NCBI RefSeq assembly: GCF_013410405.1
Contig: NZ_JACCFK010000002.1
Location: 1,426,001-1,490,000 of the forward strand
Length of the DNA stretch: 64,000 bases
Origin: Amycolatopsis endophytica
GTDB lineage: Bacteria; Actinomycetota; Actinomycetes; Mycobacteriales; Pseudonocardiaceae
Reading direction: 5' to 3'
Shown: one piece after another, positions 44,829 through 53,265 of the stretch
Position numbering within the stretch: position 1 is the stretch's first letter
Layout: each line of letters starts with the position of its first letter
The notes under the pieces: generated by a model
What the model saw: only the letters and a program-made list of their open reading frames with translations
Told to the model about the DNA's origin: nothing
The model's database searches: none
Program-made: the position numbers and the translations under genes

Positions 44829-45490
44829 AACCCGAACTGGTCGTACTGGACATGGCGGGCACCACGGCCGCCGACGACGGGCTCGTCGAGCAGTCCTTCA
44901 TCACGGCGATCACCACCGTCGGCGTTCCCTCCGAACGCCACCCGGAGATGCTCCGCTACGTCCGGGAAACGATGGGACAGTCGAAGATCACCGTCTTCCG
45001 GGCGCTGCTCGGTGAGGAATCCTCGGCGCGGCGGGCGGACGACGAGTTCCGCCGGGTCTACGAAGGACTCGTCCACAGTGGCCGGTGCGTGCCGCTGCCC
45101 GGCGCCGAGGACACCGTGCGCCGCCTGCGCGCGGACGGGATCAAGGTCGCGTTCACCACGGGCTTCGCCGCCGGGACCCAGCACGCGATCCTGGACGCGC
45201 TCGGCTGGCAGGACCTGGCCGACCTCGCGCTCGCGCCAGGGCCCGGCGTGCGGGGACGCCCCTACCCGGACCTGGTGCTGACGGCCGCGCTGCGCCTGGG
45301 CGTCACGGACGTGCGGGCGATCGCCGTCGCGGGCGACACCCCGTCCGACGTGCTGGCCGCGGCGCGTGCGGGCGCCTCGGTGGCCGCCGGGGTGCTGACC
45401 GGCGCCGGGACTGTCGACGACCTGCGGGCGGCGGGCGCCACCCACGTGCTCGGCTCGGTCGCCGAACTTCCCGCCGCCGTCCAGGGTTGA
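44825..45490 (+). CDS. Phosphonatase-like HAD hydrolase
   Basis: 221 residues from GTG 44825, coupled to the FAD oxidase. HAD motif I is degenerate: LVVLDMAGTTAADDG, the DMAGTT form typical of phosphonoacetaldehyde-hydrolase relatives. Motif II is AFTTGFAAGT, and motif III/IV includes GRPYPDLVLTAA and IAVAGDTPSDVLAAARAGA. Known phosphonatases form a Schiff base with a Lys of the cap domain. Hydrolysis of a C-P or C-O phosphate formed after amine oxidation by the upstream enzyme is inferred. Confidence 0.87.
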   Translation: MKPELVVLDMAGTTAADDGLVEQSFITAITTVGVPSERHPEMLRYVRETMGQSKITVFRALLGEESSARRADDEFRRVYEGLVHSGRCVPLPGAEDTVRRLRADGIKVAFTTGFAAGTQHAILDALGWQDLADLALAPGPGVRGRPYPDLVLTAALRLGVTDVRAIAVAGDTPSDVLAAARAGASVAAGVLTGAGTVDDLRAAGATHVLGSVAELPAAVQG

Positions 45491-45528
45491 CCGGGCAGTT
45501 CCGGAGCCGGGCGGACCACAGTGGATGG

Positions 45529-46260
45529 TCACCGCCGCCGCAGCGCTTCCTCCAGCCGGCCCGCCTCGTGCGCTTCCACGAGCGCCGCCGCGACCGCGCG
45601 CAGCTTCACGTTTCCCTCCTGCGACAGGCGTTTCAGCACCGCATACGCCTCTTCCGCGGTCTGGTCGTGGTGGCGCATCAGCAGTCCCTGCGCCTGCGCG
45701 ATCACTGTGCGGGTCCGCAGCGCCGTCTGCACGTGCGCGAGCAGACGCAGGTTGTCGTGGTAGAGGGTGCTGTTGTCGAAGGCGACACCGGCGTGCAGGG
45801 TGAACAGCAGCGCCAGGTCGTGCGAGTCTTCGCCGAACCGGCCCGGCTCCGTGGAGAACACGGTGAACGCCGCGTCCGAGGTGGGCAGCGGCAGGGTCAG
45901 GCAGCTGCCGAACCCGTGCCGCCGCAGGTGCGCGCTGAACGGGGGCCAGCGCTCGTCCGCCGCGGTGTCGTCCAGTCGCCGCGGTTCGCGGTACCGCAGC
46001 GCCTCGGTCACCGGGTCCGGGCCGGAACCGTCGGTGGGCGGCTCCGGCAGGGGTTTCCCGGCGGAGGCGAGCACCTCCGTCCCGGCCGGGGCCGACGCGG
46101 TGATCGCGGCGCGGTCACATCCCGGCACCAGCGTGACGGCCCGCGCCACGTAGCGGCTCAGCGTCGCGGGAACGTCGTCGTCGTCCACGAGCCTGCCGAT
46201 CTCGGCCAGCTCCTGGGCGATCGTGATGACTTCGGGGGCGGACAGGGTCGTCTCGCTCAT
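45529..46260 (-). CDS. GAF-ANTAR domain RNA-binding antiterminator
   Basis: 243 residues from ATG 46260 (MSETTLSAPEVITIAQ). The N-terminal GAF-type sensor domain (residues 15-165) is followed by a C-terminal ANTAR: NLRLLAHVQTALRTRTVIAQAQGLLMRHHDQTAEEAYAVLKRLSQEGNVKLRAVAAALVEAH. ANTAR proteins bind dual-hexaloop RNA in leaders to prevent termination. No matching leader was found in the window. It is divergent from a STAS-domain gene 187 bp away. Confidence 0.88.
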   Translation of the reverse strand: MSETTLSAPEVITIAQELAEIGRLVDDDDVPATLSRYVARAVTLVPGCDRAAITASAPAGTEVLASAGKPLPEPPTDGSGPDPVTEALRYREPRRLDDTAADERWPPFSAHLRRHGFGSCLTLPLPTSDAAFTVFSTEPGRFGEDSHDLALLFTLHAGVAFDNSTLYHDNLRLLAHVQTALRTRTVIAQAQGLLMRHHDQTAEEAYAVLKRLSQEGNVKLRAVAAALVEAHEAGRLEEALRRR

Positions 46261-46447
46261 GCACACCTCGTCTTCTTCCGAGGCGTCGTCTGCCGCCTTC
46301 GTCCCGCCAGCCTAACCGGGCCATGCGGTAAGGTCGGCGAAGTCACGGTTATACAAGCAGCTGTGGCTCGCCCTTGTTCCCGCGGCGGCGTGTGATCATC
46401 GCGTCCCGCCCGACCTCGCGAGCCGGAATGCTTGCCCAGGAGACCGC

Positions 46448-46783
46448 GTGACCAACCTGAAGGCGGAGTGGGCCTACCGCCCCGATGCCCTCGTCGTGAC
46501 CGTGATGGGTGAACTCGACGCCGGGACCGTCGTGCACCTGCGCGAGGACTTGGCGGCCGCCCGCGCGGGCGCGCCCGTACCACCACCGCCTTCCGTGGTC
46601 CTCGACCTGTCCGGTGTCGGGTTCCTCGACTCCGGCGGCCTCGCGCTGCTGCTCGAGATCGCCAAGGAGTGCGAGGAGGCCGGGCAGCGGCTCACGCTGG
46701 TGTGCACCCACCGCCCCGTACTGCGCCCGCTGGAGCTGACGGGCCTCGACCGGGTCTTCAGGATCGTCGGCACCGTGCCCTGA
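46448..46783 (+). CDS. STAS-domain anti-sigma-factor antagonist-like protein
   Basis: 111 residues from GTG 46448. STAS/SpoIIAA fold: ALVVTVMGELDAGTVVHLREDL, then PPSVVLDLSGVGFLDSGGLALLLEIAKECEEAGQRLTLVCTH. The FLDSGG motif carries the serine that is phosphorylated in SpoIIAA-type antagonists. It probably controls an alternative sigma factor through an anti-sigma kinase encoded elsewhere. Its last 26 bp overlap the convergent monooxygenase pseudogene. Confidence 0.88.
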   Translation: MTNLKAEWAYRPDALVVTVMGELDAGTVVHLREDLAAARAGAPVPPPPSVVLDLSGVGFLDSGGLALLLEIAKECEEAGQRLTLVCTHRPVLRPLELTGLDRVFRIVGTVP

Positions 46784-47888
46784 GATCCCGGCGGTGTGCG
46801 TCCGGCTCGTGTTCGCGGGCGCGGAGCACCGGCCCACCGGGACAGGGCGGCTTCGAGCCCCGCCGTGTCGGGAGTGTCGGCGGCGTCGGCCACGGTGCGA
46901 CCCGGCCGTCCCAGCCCGCCGCGACCCGGGCGAACACGCCGTCCGCGGTGCGGTCCAACAGCAGGAAACCACCGCCGTGACCGTGGCAGGCGAGGCGGGA
47001 ACCGTCGCCCAGCCACAGGTCCGGGGCGAACCGTCCGGTCAGCGGGTGGCCGCCGGGCAGGTCGATGCGCCGGCCGACCCCGAAGATCTTCTTGACGGCG
47101 TGCGTCGTGCCGTCCCTGGTGGCCAGCAGATCGGCCACGACCTGGCGCAGCCCGGCCGATTTCGCATCGCCGCGCAGCACCCCGATCTGGGCCCGCGTCC
47201 AGTCCAGCACCCACGCCCGATCGGACGGCGCTCCGTCTCGTAGGTGCCAAGCAGGCCCTCGGACGCCCACCCGGCGATCACGGCGCCGAGCTTCCAGCCG
47301 AGGTTCATCGCGTCGCCGACCCCGAGGTTGAGCCCCTGCCCGCCGAACGGCGGGTGGACGTGCGCGGCGTCCCCGGCGAGGAACACCCGTCCCGCGCGGT
47401 AGGCCGCGGCCTGGCGGGTGTTGTCGGTCCAGCGGGTCGGGGTGGCGCGCAACGCGGTCAGCGTGACGTCGGCCCCCGAGACCCGGCGCAGACTGGACTG
47501 CACCTCGTCGAGGGTGACCGGCGCCGAACGGTCGGCGGGACCGCCGTCGAACTCCACAGTGGCCACTCGCCCGGGCTGCGGACCGTACCGGTAGGCGCCC
47601 CGCGCCGACCACGTCCACCCGTCCGCGAGCTGCTCCGCGCCGTCGATGTCGGCGACCGCCTGGTACCCGGTCGGTTCCGGATCGGTGCCGGGGAAGCCGA
47701 TGCCGGCGAGGCGGCGCACGGCGCTGTGCCCGCCGTCGCAGCCGGCCAGCCATCCGCGCCCCCGACGCCGCGGTGTGCGCGGCGAAGTCGGGATCGGACC
47801 AGTCCACGAGATCGGGATCGAGGACCATTCCGGCGAAGTGCCCGGTGAACCGCGTCGCGTCCACGCTCCCGTGCACCTTCCGCTGCAC
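46758..47888 (-). pseudogene. FAD-binding aromatic monooxygenase (PHBH/PheA family), multiply broken
   Basis: Family pieces occur in different frames. The first is TGHFAGMVLDPDLVDWSDPDFAAHT (near 47800). The next is CDGGHSAVRRLAGIGFPGTDPEPTGYQAVADIDG through RVFLAGDAAHVHPPFGGQGLNLGVGDAMNLGWKLGAVIAGW (about 47760-47230). The last is VLDWTRAQIGVLRGDAKSAG to VARVAAGWDGR (about 47215-46900). The N-terminal FAD GxGxxG region is missing entirely and at least two frameshifts separate the rest. Intact relatives of about 500 residues hydroxylate aromatic compounds, some inactivating antibiotics such as rifampicin. It faces a TetR pseudogene across a perfect operator. Confidence 0.82.
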
Positions 47889-47934
47889 CGCTTCGACGGC
47901 GGGCAGCAGACCGCGGCGATCGAACGCCTCGGTT

Positions 47935-47969
47935 CACGAACACCGTTCTACTTACGAACGGTGTTCGTG
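47935..47969. promoter_or_regulatory. Perfect long palindrome between dead monooxygenase and dead TetR
   Basis: Arms CACGAACACCGTTC and GAACGGTGTTCGTG (14 bp each, perfect) around the 7-bp spacer TACTTAC. This is a textbook TetR-family operator in the divergent gap. It is unmutated although both flanking genes are degraded. Confidence 0.85.
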
Positions 47970-47987
47970 TCAACGCAGAGTGATTCC

Positions 47988-48556
47988 GTGAACCCGCACG
48001 AGCGACGCGCGGCGCGCAACCGGCCGCCGGATCCGCCTCCCTCTACGCGCACGTGGTGAACAAGGCTGCCCTCGACGAGCTGCTGATCGGGCGGCTGTGC
48101 GCGGAACTCACGCTGCCCGAGCCCGACCCCGCGCGGTGGCGCGATCAGATCCGCGAGGTGTGCGCGCAGATCCGCGACCAGTACCTGAGGTACCCCGGGA
48201 TCTCCCGCGCCGCGCTCGCCATGGCCCCCACCGACCTGGAAACCGTGCGCGTCTGCGAGGGGATGCTGGCGATCCTGCTGGCCGGCGGCGTCGCCCCGCA
48301 GGCCGCCGCGTGGGCCGTCGACGCGCTCCTGCTGTACGTGGCCGCCTACTGCCTGGAGGTGTCGACGGTGCGGCGGCGGTCGGCGCGGGACGACGCCGTC
48401 TGGGTGGTCGACCGCGACGATCTGCTGCGCCGGTTCGCCGCGCTGCCCGCGGAAACGTTTCCCCACACCAGGCGGCACGCCACCGAACTCACCGCGGGCG
48501 AGGGCCACGACCGGTTCGACTTCACCCTCGGGCTGATGGTCGACGGCCTTCGCTAG
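47988..48556 (+). pseudogene. TetR-family regulator lacking its DNA-binding domain
   Basis: The GTG at 47988 opens VNPHERRAARN and hits a stop within 24 codons. The real C-terminal domain is in another frame: SLYAHVVNKAALDELLIGRLCAELTLPEPDPARWRDQIREVC, then YLEVSTVRRRSARDDAVW and FDFTLGLMVDGLR. Only the end of the HTH (SLYAHVVNKAAL) is left; most of the DNA-binding region is deleted. The C-terminal domain is the TetR_C (tetracycline-repressor-like) type. It cannot bind DNA as written. Confidence 0.8.
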
Positions 48557-48656
48557 GACTGTTTCGGCAGTGGCTTGCGTGGCGGTGCGGGTGGCGGCGG
48601 TGCCAGCGCACGGCCCACGGCAAGCGGCTCCGCCGCTGAGAAAACGGGCGCTACAG
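48557..48656. repeat. Intergenic repeat-like element
   Basis: GC-rich block containing GGCTTGCGTGGCGGTGCGGG, CACGGCAAGCGGCTCCGCCG and a final CTGAGAAAA. It resembles dispersed intergenic elements of Amycolatopsis-type genomes, with a small GCGGC-TCC-GCCGC hairpin. It may terminate both convergent neighbours. Confidence 0.45.
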
Positions 48657-49649
48657 CTAGGCGACGGCCGTCATGGCGTCCGCGGTCAGCTCGACCGAGC
48701 GCACCCGGTCCTCGACGTTCGTCGCGTGGTGGGCCAGGATCAGCTCGTCCGCGCCGGCCTCGGTGGCGAAGTTCTCCAGGTAGGCCCGCACGTCCTCCGG
48801 GGTGCCGACGGCCGTGTAGCGGGTCATGCCCGCCAGGCCGCGGCCGTTGGGCGAGGCCAGGAAGGCGTCGACCTCGGCGTCGGTGAAGTTCGCGCCGGAG
48901 CGGCCCTGCGACAGCATCGAACGGGTCCGCGCCCGGTAGGCGATGGTGCGCTGTTCGGCGGCTTCGTCGCGGTCCCGCGCGGCGAACACGTTGGCCCCGG
49001 CGATCACGTACGGCTCGGCCAGCTGCTCGGAGGGCTGGAATCGATTCCGGTACACCTCGACCGCCTGGTGCAGCGAGTCCGGCGCGAAGTGCGACGCGAA
49101 CGCGTAGGGCAGGCCGAGCTGTGCCGCCAGCTGCGCCCCGAACAACGACGAGCCCAGGATGTAGAGCGGCACGGCGCTTTCTCCGGTGGGCACCGACCGC
49201 ACGCCCTGCACCGACTTGCCGCCGAGGTAGGCCTGCAGTTCCAGCACGTCCTGCGGGAACGAGTCGGCCGACATCGGGTCGCGGCGCAGCGCCACCATGG
49301 TCCGCTGGTCGCTGCCCGGCGCGCGGCCGAGCCCGAGGTCGATCCGGCCGGGGAACAACGTTTCCAGCGTGCCGAACTGCTCGGCGATCACCAGTGGCGA
49401 GTGGTTGGGCAGCATGATCCCGCCCGCGCCGAGGCGAATCGTCGAGGTGTGCTCGGCGACGTGCCCGATCACGACACTGGTGGCGCTGGAGGCGATCGAC
49501 GCCATGTTGTGGTGCTCGGCGTACCAGACGCGGCGGTAGCCACCGCGCTCGGCGGCCTGCGCCAGCGCGACGCTGGCCTCGAAGCTCTCGCGCGCGCTCC
49601 GGCCGGGCGCGATCGGCGCGAGGTCCAGTACGGACAGGACTGGGGACAT
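48657..49649 (-). CDS. LLM-class flavin-dependent oxidoreductase (MsnO8/YhbW-like)
   Basis: 330 residues from ATG 49649 ([49 protein letters not shown]). Luciferase-like group 2 features are [51 protein letters not shown], and [24 protein letters not shown]. It is probably FMN-dependent. An ArsR-type gene lies 20 bp upstream on the same strand and likely controls it. Confidence 0.88.
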   Translation of the reverse strand: MSPVLSVLDLAPIAPGRSARESFEASVALAQAAERGGYRRVWYAEHHNMASIASSATSVVIGHVAEHTSTIRLGAGGIMLPNHSPLVIAEQFGTLETLFPGRIDLGLGRAPGSDQRTMVALRRDPMSADSFPQDVLELQAYLGGKSVQGVRSVPTGESAVPLYILGSSLFGAQLAAQLGLPYAFASHFAPDSLHQAVEVYRNRFQPSEQLAEPYVIAGANVFAARDRDEAAEQRTIAYRARTRSMLSQGRSGANFTDAEVDAFLASPNGRGLAGMTRYTAVGTPEDVRAYLENFATEAGADELILAHHATNVEDRVRSVELTADAMTAVA

Positions 49650-49669
49650 GACGGGTTCACCTTTTCCGG

Positions 49670-49984
49670 TCACAGGTCGCGGTGCAGTCGCTCGGTGAAG
49701 GCGCGGATGCGGTCTTCGTCGCGCCGGTAGTAGGTCCACTGGCCGCGCCGGGTGGCCAGCAGGAACCCGGCGCGCTGCAGGATCGCCAGGTGGGCCGACA
49801 TGGTCGACGCCGAGGTCCCGGCCTTCTGCTGGAGCAGGCCGACGCACACCCCCAGACCTGCCGTCTCCCCCGCGCTCGCCGGGAAGCTGACCTCCGGGTC
49901 CTTGAGCCACTCCAGGATGCGCAGCCGTGTCTCGTTCGCCAGGGCCTTGCACTCACCGAGCAGCACCGCACCGTCCTTCGACAT
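49670..49984 (-). CDS. ArsR-family transcriptional regulator
   Basis: 104 residues. Winged [30 protein letters not shown], then [39 protein letters not shown]. No metal-binding ELCVCDL motif, so it is probably not a metalloid sensor; a Cys (GVCVGLL) sits before the recognition helix. It precedes the LLM oxidoreductase in one operon. A symmetric site overlaps its start codon, suggesting autorepression. Confidence 0.9.
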   Translation of the reverse strand: MSKDGAVLLGECKALANETRLRILEWLKDPEVSFPASAGETAGLGVCVGLLQQKAGTSASTMSAHLAILQRAGFLLATRRGQWTYYRRDEDRIRAFTERLHRDL

Positions 49985-50002
49985 TTCGCTAAAACACGAA
50001 AT
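49983..50002. promoter_or_regulatory. ArsR operator candidate overlapping the arsR start
   Basis: ATTTCG-N8-CGAAAT, with perfect arms and an AT-rich centre, overlaps the start codon (49982-49984). A TAATTT hexamer just upstream on the minus strand could be a -10 element, so the transcript may be nearly leaderless. Confidence 0.6.
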
Positions 50003-50033
50003 TACTCTCGGCGGGCGGCCACCCGCACCATGA

Positions 50034-50066
50034 CGCCGCTCACGGGCACGCGGCCCGTGAGCGGCG
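50034..50066 (-). terminator. Terminator after fgd
   Basis: Perfect 14-bp stem CGCCGCTCACGGGC / GCCCGTGAGCGGCG with loop ACGCG, 5 bp past the fgd stop. It isolates fgd from the ArsR/LLM operon downstream. Confidence 0.85.
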
Positions 50067-50071
50067 GTGCG

Positions 50072-51076
50072 TCAGCCCAGCGCGCGCAGCCGCGGCAGCA
50101 CGTCCTCGGTGAACTGGGACAGGAACCGTTCCTGGTCGTGGCCGGGGCCGTGGAACACCAGGTGGTTGAGGCCGGCGTCCAGATACGGCTTGATCTGGGC
50201 GAGCGCCTCGTCCGGGTCGGAGGCCACGATCCAGCGCTTGGCGACCTGCTCGATCGGCAGCTCGTCGGCCAGCCGCTCCATCTCCACCGACGAGGACACC
50301 GAGTGCTTCTGCTCCGGGGTCAGCGACAGCGGCGCCCAGAACCGGGTGTTGTCCAGGGCCTTGTCCGGGTCGCGGTCGTAGGACATCTTGATCTCGATCG
50401 TCTTGTCGATGGCGGCGGCGTCGCGCTCGGCGGCCTGCGCCCCTTCCGCGACGGCGGGCATCAGCTTGTCGTTGTACAGCTCCATGCCCTTGCCGGAGGT
50501 GCAGATGAACCCCTCCCCCGCACGGCCCGCGTACTTGGCCACGACCGGCCCGCCCGCGGCGACGTACACCGGAACCGGCTGCTCCGGGCGGTCGTAGATA
50601 CTGGCGTTGACCAGCGTGTAGTAGTCACCCTCGAACGACACCTCGTCCTGGGTCCACAGCTCGCGGATGAGCTTGATCGCCTCCCGCAGCCGCGCGAACC
50701 GCTCCTTGAACTCGGGCCACTCCCGGCCCGACACCGCGATCTCGTTCAGCGCTTCACCGGTACCCACACCGAGGATCACCCGGTTGTTCGACAGCAACGA
50801 CATCGTCGCGAACGCCTGCGCGATCACCGCCGGGTTGTACCGGAACGTGGGAGTCAGCACACTGGTGCCGATCTGCACCCGCTTGGTCCGCTCCGCCACC
50901 GCCGACATCCACGTCAACGCGAACGGCGCGTGCCCGCCCTCGTGCCGCCAGGGCAGGAAATGATCCGACACCCACACCGAGTCCAGGCCCAGCTCCTCGG
51001 CGCGCACGGCGTACTCGACCAGATCACGCGGACCGAACTGCTCCGCCGAGGCCTTGTAGCCGACTTTCAGACCCAC
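50072..51076 (-). CDS. fgd: F420-dependent glucose-6-phosphate dehydrogenase
   Basis: 334 residues. It matches FGD throughout: [93 protein letters not shown] and [17 protein letters not shown]. It oxidises glucose-6-phosphate to 6-phosphogluconolactone and reduces cofactor F420, feeding F420H2-dependent reductases. It is monocistronic with its own terminator. Its presence marks the host as an F420-using actinomycete. Confidence 0.95.
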   Translation of the reverse strand: MGLKVGYKASAEQFGPRDLVEYAVRAEELGLDSVWVSDHFLPWRHEGGHAPFALTWMSAVAERTKRVQIGTSVLTPTFRYNPAVIAQAFATMSLLSNNRVILGVGTGEALNEIAVSGREWPEFKERFARLREAIKLIRELWTQDEVSFEGDYYTLVNASIYDRPEQPVPVYVAAGGPVVAKYAGRAGEGFICTSGKGMELYNDKLMPAVAEGAQAAERDAAAIDKTIEIKMSYDRDPDKALDNTRFWAPLSLTPEQKHSVSSSVEMERLADELPIEQVAKRWIVASDPDEALAQIKPYLDAGLNHLVFHGPGHDQERFLSQFTEDVLPRLRALG

Positions 51077-51214
51077 GATCGTCCTCCCTCACTGGTTGCT
51101 CCCCTCCAACCTACTGCGCTGGAGTGGGAGGTGCGGTGTGGCGGGCTTGGAATGGGGGGCGGGGGCGGTCCGGGCCGGTCTTGCGCCGGCTTGCGTTGCC
51201 GGGCGACGGGTGCG
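51077..51214. repeat. Gap with dispersed repeat core
   Basis: A GC-rich gap upstream of fgd containing TCCGGGCCGGTCTTGCG and the core TTGCGTTGCCGGG (51191-51203). This matches the block at 10391-10427 (GGTCCGGGCCGGTCGTGGG...TTGCGTTGCCGGG), so the two share more than the core. It must also hold the fgd promoter. Confidence 0.6.
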
Positions 51215-52033
51215 TCAGGGCAGCAGCATCAGGCGTCGTGCTTGAACCACTGCCTCGTGGCGCGTGTGGGCGTTCAGTTTGCGCATCGCGGACTGCAGGT
51301 AGGCCTTCACCGTTTCCCGTCCCAGCGACAGGCGTTCGGCGACCTCGGCGTTCGTGCACCCCAGGGCGACCTGGGCCAGTACGTCGGTTTCCCTTGTGGT
51401 CAGGCGAATCCGCGAAGGAGCGGGTGGGGTGCCGAGGTCGATGAGGCGCTGGGCGGCCGCGTAGAGGCGCCGCCGGGTTTGCGGGTCCGGGAGGGTGCCC
51501 GCGATCACCCTCAGTTCCGAGTGGACGGAGCGCAGTTCTTCGCGGGTGGCGGCCGCTTCCACAGAGAGCGCGTCGGCGAGGGCGAGGCGCGCTCCGAGGT
51601 CCTCCCGGACGCTCAGGTCGCGCGCGAGGCGCTTCCCGGACGTCACGAGCGCGTCCCGGACCCGGTCACCGAACGCCACTGTCTGCCGTGCGGCGCCGTA
51701 CAGCACACCGCGGCACCGGTCGCCCGCGCGGACCGGCACGGCGATGATCGAACCGAGGCCCTCGGCGAGTACCGGGCGGTCGTAGTCGTGGGTGATGGAG
51801 CGTGCGCTGCCGTAGTCGGCGACCGCGATCGGATGACCCCGCATCAGCACCCGGCCACCCAGGCCCGCGCCGGGCAGCACCTCCAGATCGTGCAACGCCG
51901 CGGTACGGGTGCCGACGAACCCGGACAACCGCAGGCGCCCGCCGGTCACCTCGCCACCGAACACCACCGGCAGCCCGGCGGCACCAGCCGCATCCCGCAA
52001 CTCGGCGTGCAGGACCGAGCGGGCGTCAGACAT
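51215..52033 (-). CDS. GAF-like / LuxR HTH transcriptional regulator
   Basis: 272 residues. Residues 20-150 form a GAF-type sensor (GLPVVFGGEVTGGRLRLSGFVGTRTAAL, GLGGRVLMRGHPIAVADYGSA, SIIAVPVRAGDRCRGVLYGAAR). The C-terminal LuxR HTH is RLTTRETDVLAQVALGCTNAEVAERLSLGRETVKAYLQSAMRKLNAHTRHEAVVQARR. There is no receiver domain, so it responds to a ligand rather than phosphorylation. Such GAF-LuxR proteins in actinomycetes often control catabolic genes. No linked target is obvious. Confidence 0.85.
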   Translation of the reverse strand: MSDARSVLHAELRDAAGAAGLPVVFGGEVTGGRLRLSGFVGTRTAALHDLEVLPGAGLGGRVLMRGHPIAVADYGSARSITHDYDRPVLAEGLGSIIAVPVRAGDRCRGVLYGAARQTVAFGDRVRDALVTSGKRLARDLSVREDLGARLALADALSVEAAATREELRSVHSELRVIAGTLPDPQTRRRLYAAAQRLIDLGTPPAPSRIRLTTRETDVLAQVALGCTNAEVAERLSLGRETVKAYLQSAMRKLNAHTRHEAVVQARRLMLLP

Positions 52034-52201
52034 CGGCGTCCGTCCTCCTCGCCAACCACATCATCGTCGGTCGCCACACGCTACCCGCCCCACCTTCGCG
52101 ACGTCGACCACCGTCACCCCCGTCCGGGGGTGGCGAGGATCCGTCGGCTTCCGGCCGTCCGGCCGCTCCTTCCAGCCCCGAACCGCGCACGGCGCCGGCG
52201 C

Positions 52202-52455
52202 ATGCGCACAGATCGTCCCGTTCGACGGCTTCGATCCGCTCGACGACGTCGCCCCTACGAGGTGCTGCGCGCCGGTGGCGTCACGGTGGGACGGGTGTCC
52301 ACGGAAGGACCGCGCGAAATGCCCAGCGGAACCGCAACCTTGAGCTCGCACGGGACCGCCGCCCTGGATCCGGGACGTGCCGGGCTCGTCGTCGTGCCCG
52401 GCACCTCAGGCCGCATGGACGATTCGGGAGACGACGGCATTCCCGTCATGCTCGG
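52202..52455 (+). pseudogene. DJ-1/PfpI-family gene fragment
   Basis: QIVPFDGFDPLD is read in one frame (52210-52245). EVLRAGGVTVGRVSTEGPRE, GTATLSSHGTAALDPGRAGLVVVPGTSGRMDDSGDDGIPVMLGRT follow in another. Together they give the N-terminal third of a DJ-1/PfpI (GATase1-like) protein with a frameshift. The catalytic Cys elbow and the C-terminal two-thirds are absent. The fragment ends abruptly at the RNase remnant. From 52034 to 52201 no gene is seen. Confidence 0.7.
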
Positions 52456-52663
52456 CCGCACTTCTCCGGCAACACGTCATACCAGAACAGCACGGGATTG
52501 CTACCCGCCGGTGGCGATTACCTTGAATACGACATTCATCCACCCGGCCCTAATGGACGCCTGAGCCAGCGACTCGTCGTGTAACAGGAGTAACGTGCAG
52601 GGAAATTCTTGGTACTCGCCCGACCACTACAACTCGTTCGCGCAATTCTACGTCCTGCCCTAG
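52456..52663 (+). pseudogene. Barnase/RNase Sa-like ribonuclease toxin fragment, frameshifted
   Basis: The frame from about 52462 reads FSGNTSYQNSTGLLPAGGDYLEYDIHPPGPNGRLSQRLVV and stops at 52584. Shifting by one base (an extra T at the stop) continues it as NRSNVQGNSWYSPDHYNSFAQFYVLP, stop at 52661. Both parts match microbial guanyl-type RNases (N1/T1/barnase): a catalytic Glu in YLEYDI, Arg in the QRLVV strand, and His in the final DHYNSF strand. The N-terminal half is missing. The DNA is lower in GC than its surroundings, as usual for polymorphic toxin tips. An intact barstar-like gene follows 83 bp later. Confidence 0.72.
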
Positions 52664-52746
52664 CACCCCCGGAACTTCGTAAGAGGGGTGGGTGCGTCAG
52701 GTCGGCACACCCACCCCTCAAAACAGTCAATCGGAAAGGACGATCC

Positions 52747-53265
52747 ATGGCCGCCGCACCGGGTGGGAGTTTCTCGTGGGGCGGGCACTTCCCGGACGAG
52801 TACGGCGGCCGACCCCTCCCGGCGTGGGTCCGCTTCGCGCCGGCCGGTGAAGCCACCCGGCGAGCGGTGTTCGACCTGTCGGCGCGGGACGCGGTGCATT
52901 CCGTCCTGGTACAGGGGCGGCGATGCCAGACGATGGAGGGGTTGCTTGCCACCTGGGGCGACGCACTGGAGTTCCCCTCCTACTACGGCGGGAACCTCGA
53001 CGCCTTCGACGAATGCCTGACCGACCTCCTGGACCTCTCCGGCGGCGGACTCGGGAGCGCCTTCGGAGACCGGGCGGGCCGCCCGGCGCGGACAGTGCTC
53101 GTCACCGTGCAGGAGTCGGATCGGTTGCTGGCACGGGAAAACGACGCCGTGGGCGCGTTCCTCTCCCTGCTCGACCACGCGGCACGAGAGGGCACGGCGG
53201 CACTGCGCGTGCTCTTCGTCGAGCCCTCGCGACGGTTGCCCGAGGCCGTGGTCAGCCGATCTTGA
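52747..53265 (+). CDS. Barstar-family RNase inhibitor (immunity protein)
   Basis: 172 residues from ATG 52747 behind a strong GGAAAGGA site; the longer frame upstream lacks similarity. The barstar signature is clear: VHSVLVQGRRCQTMEGLLATWGDALEFPSYYGGNLDAFDECLTDLLDLSGGG. It aligns with barstar PEYYGENLDALWDCLTGW, keeping Y29 and D35 (here Y79, D85) and replacing D39 by Glu89. A C-terminal extension forms the rest of the fold (VLVTVQESDRLL). It would bind and block a barnase-type RNase. The cognate toxin upstream is dead, making this an orphan immunity gene. It overlaps the convergent hydrolase by 14 bp. Confidence 0.85.
   Translation: MAAAPGGSFSWGGHFPDEYGGRPLPAWVRFAPAGEATRRAVFDLSARDAVHSVLVQGRRCQTMEGLLATWGDALEFPSYYGGNLDAFDECLTDLLDLSGGGLGSAFGDRAGRPARTVLVTVQESDRLLARENDAVGAFLSLLDHAAREGTAALRVLFVEPSRRLPEAVVSRS

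Noticed and set aside
48557..48656. Start of a small protein (VACVAVRVAAVPAHG) after the TetR pseudogene
   Set aside because: The frame is the translation of a repeat-like intergenic element, and the plus-strand ORF continues only as antisense of the LLM gene.
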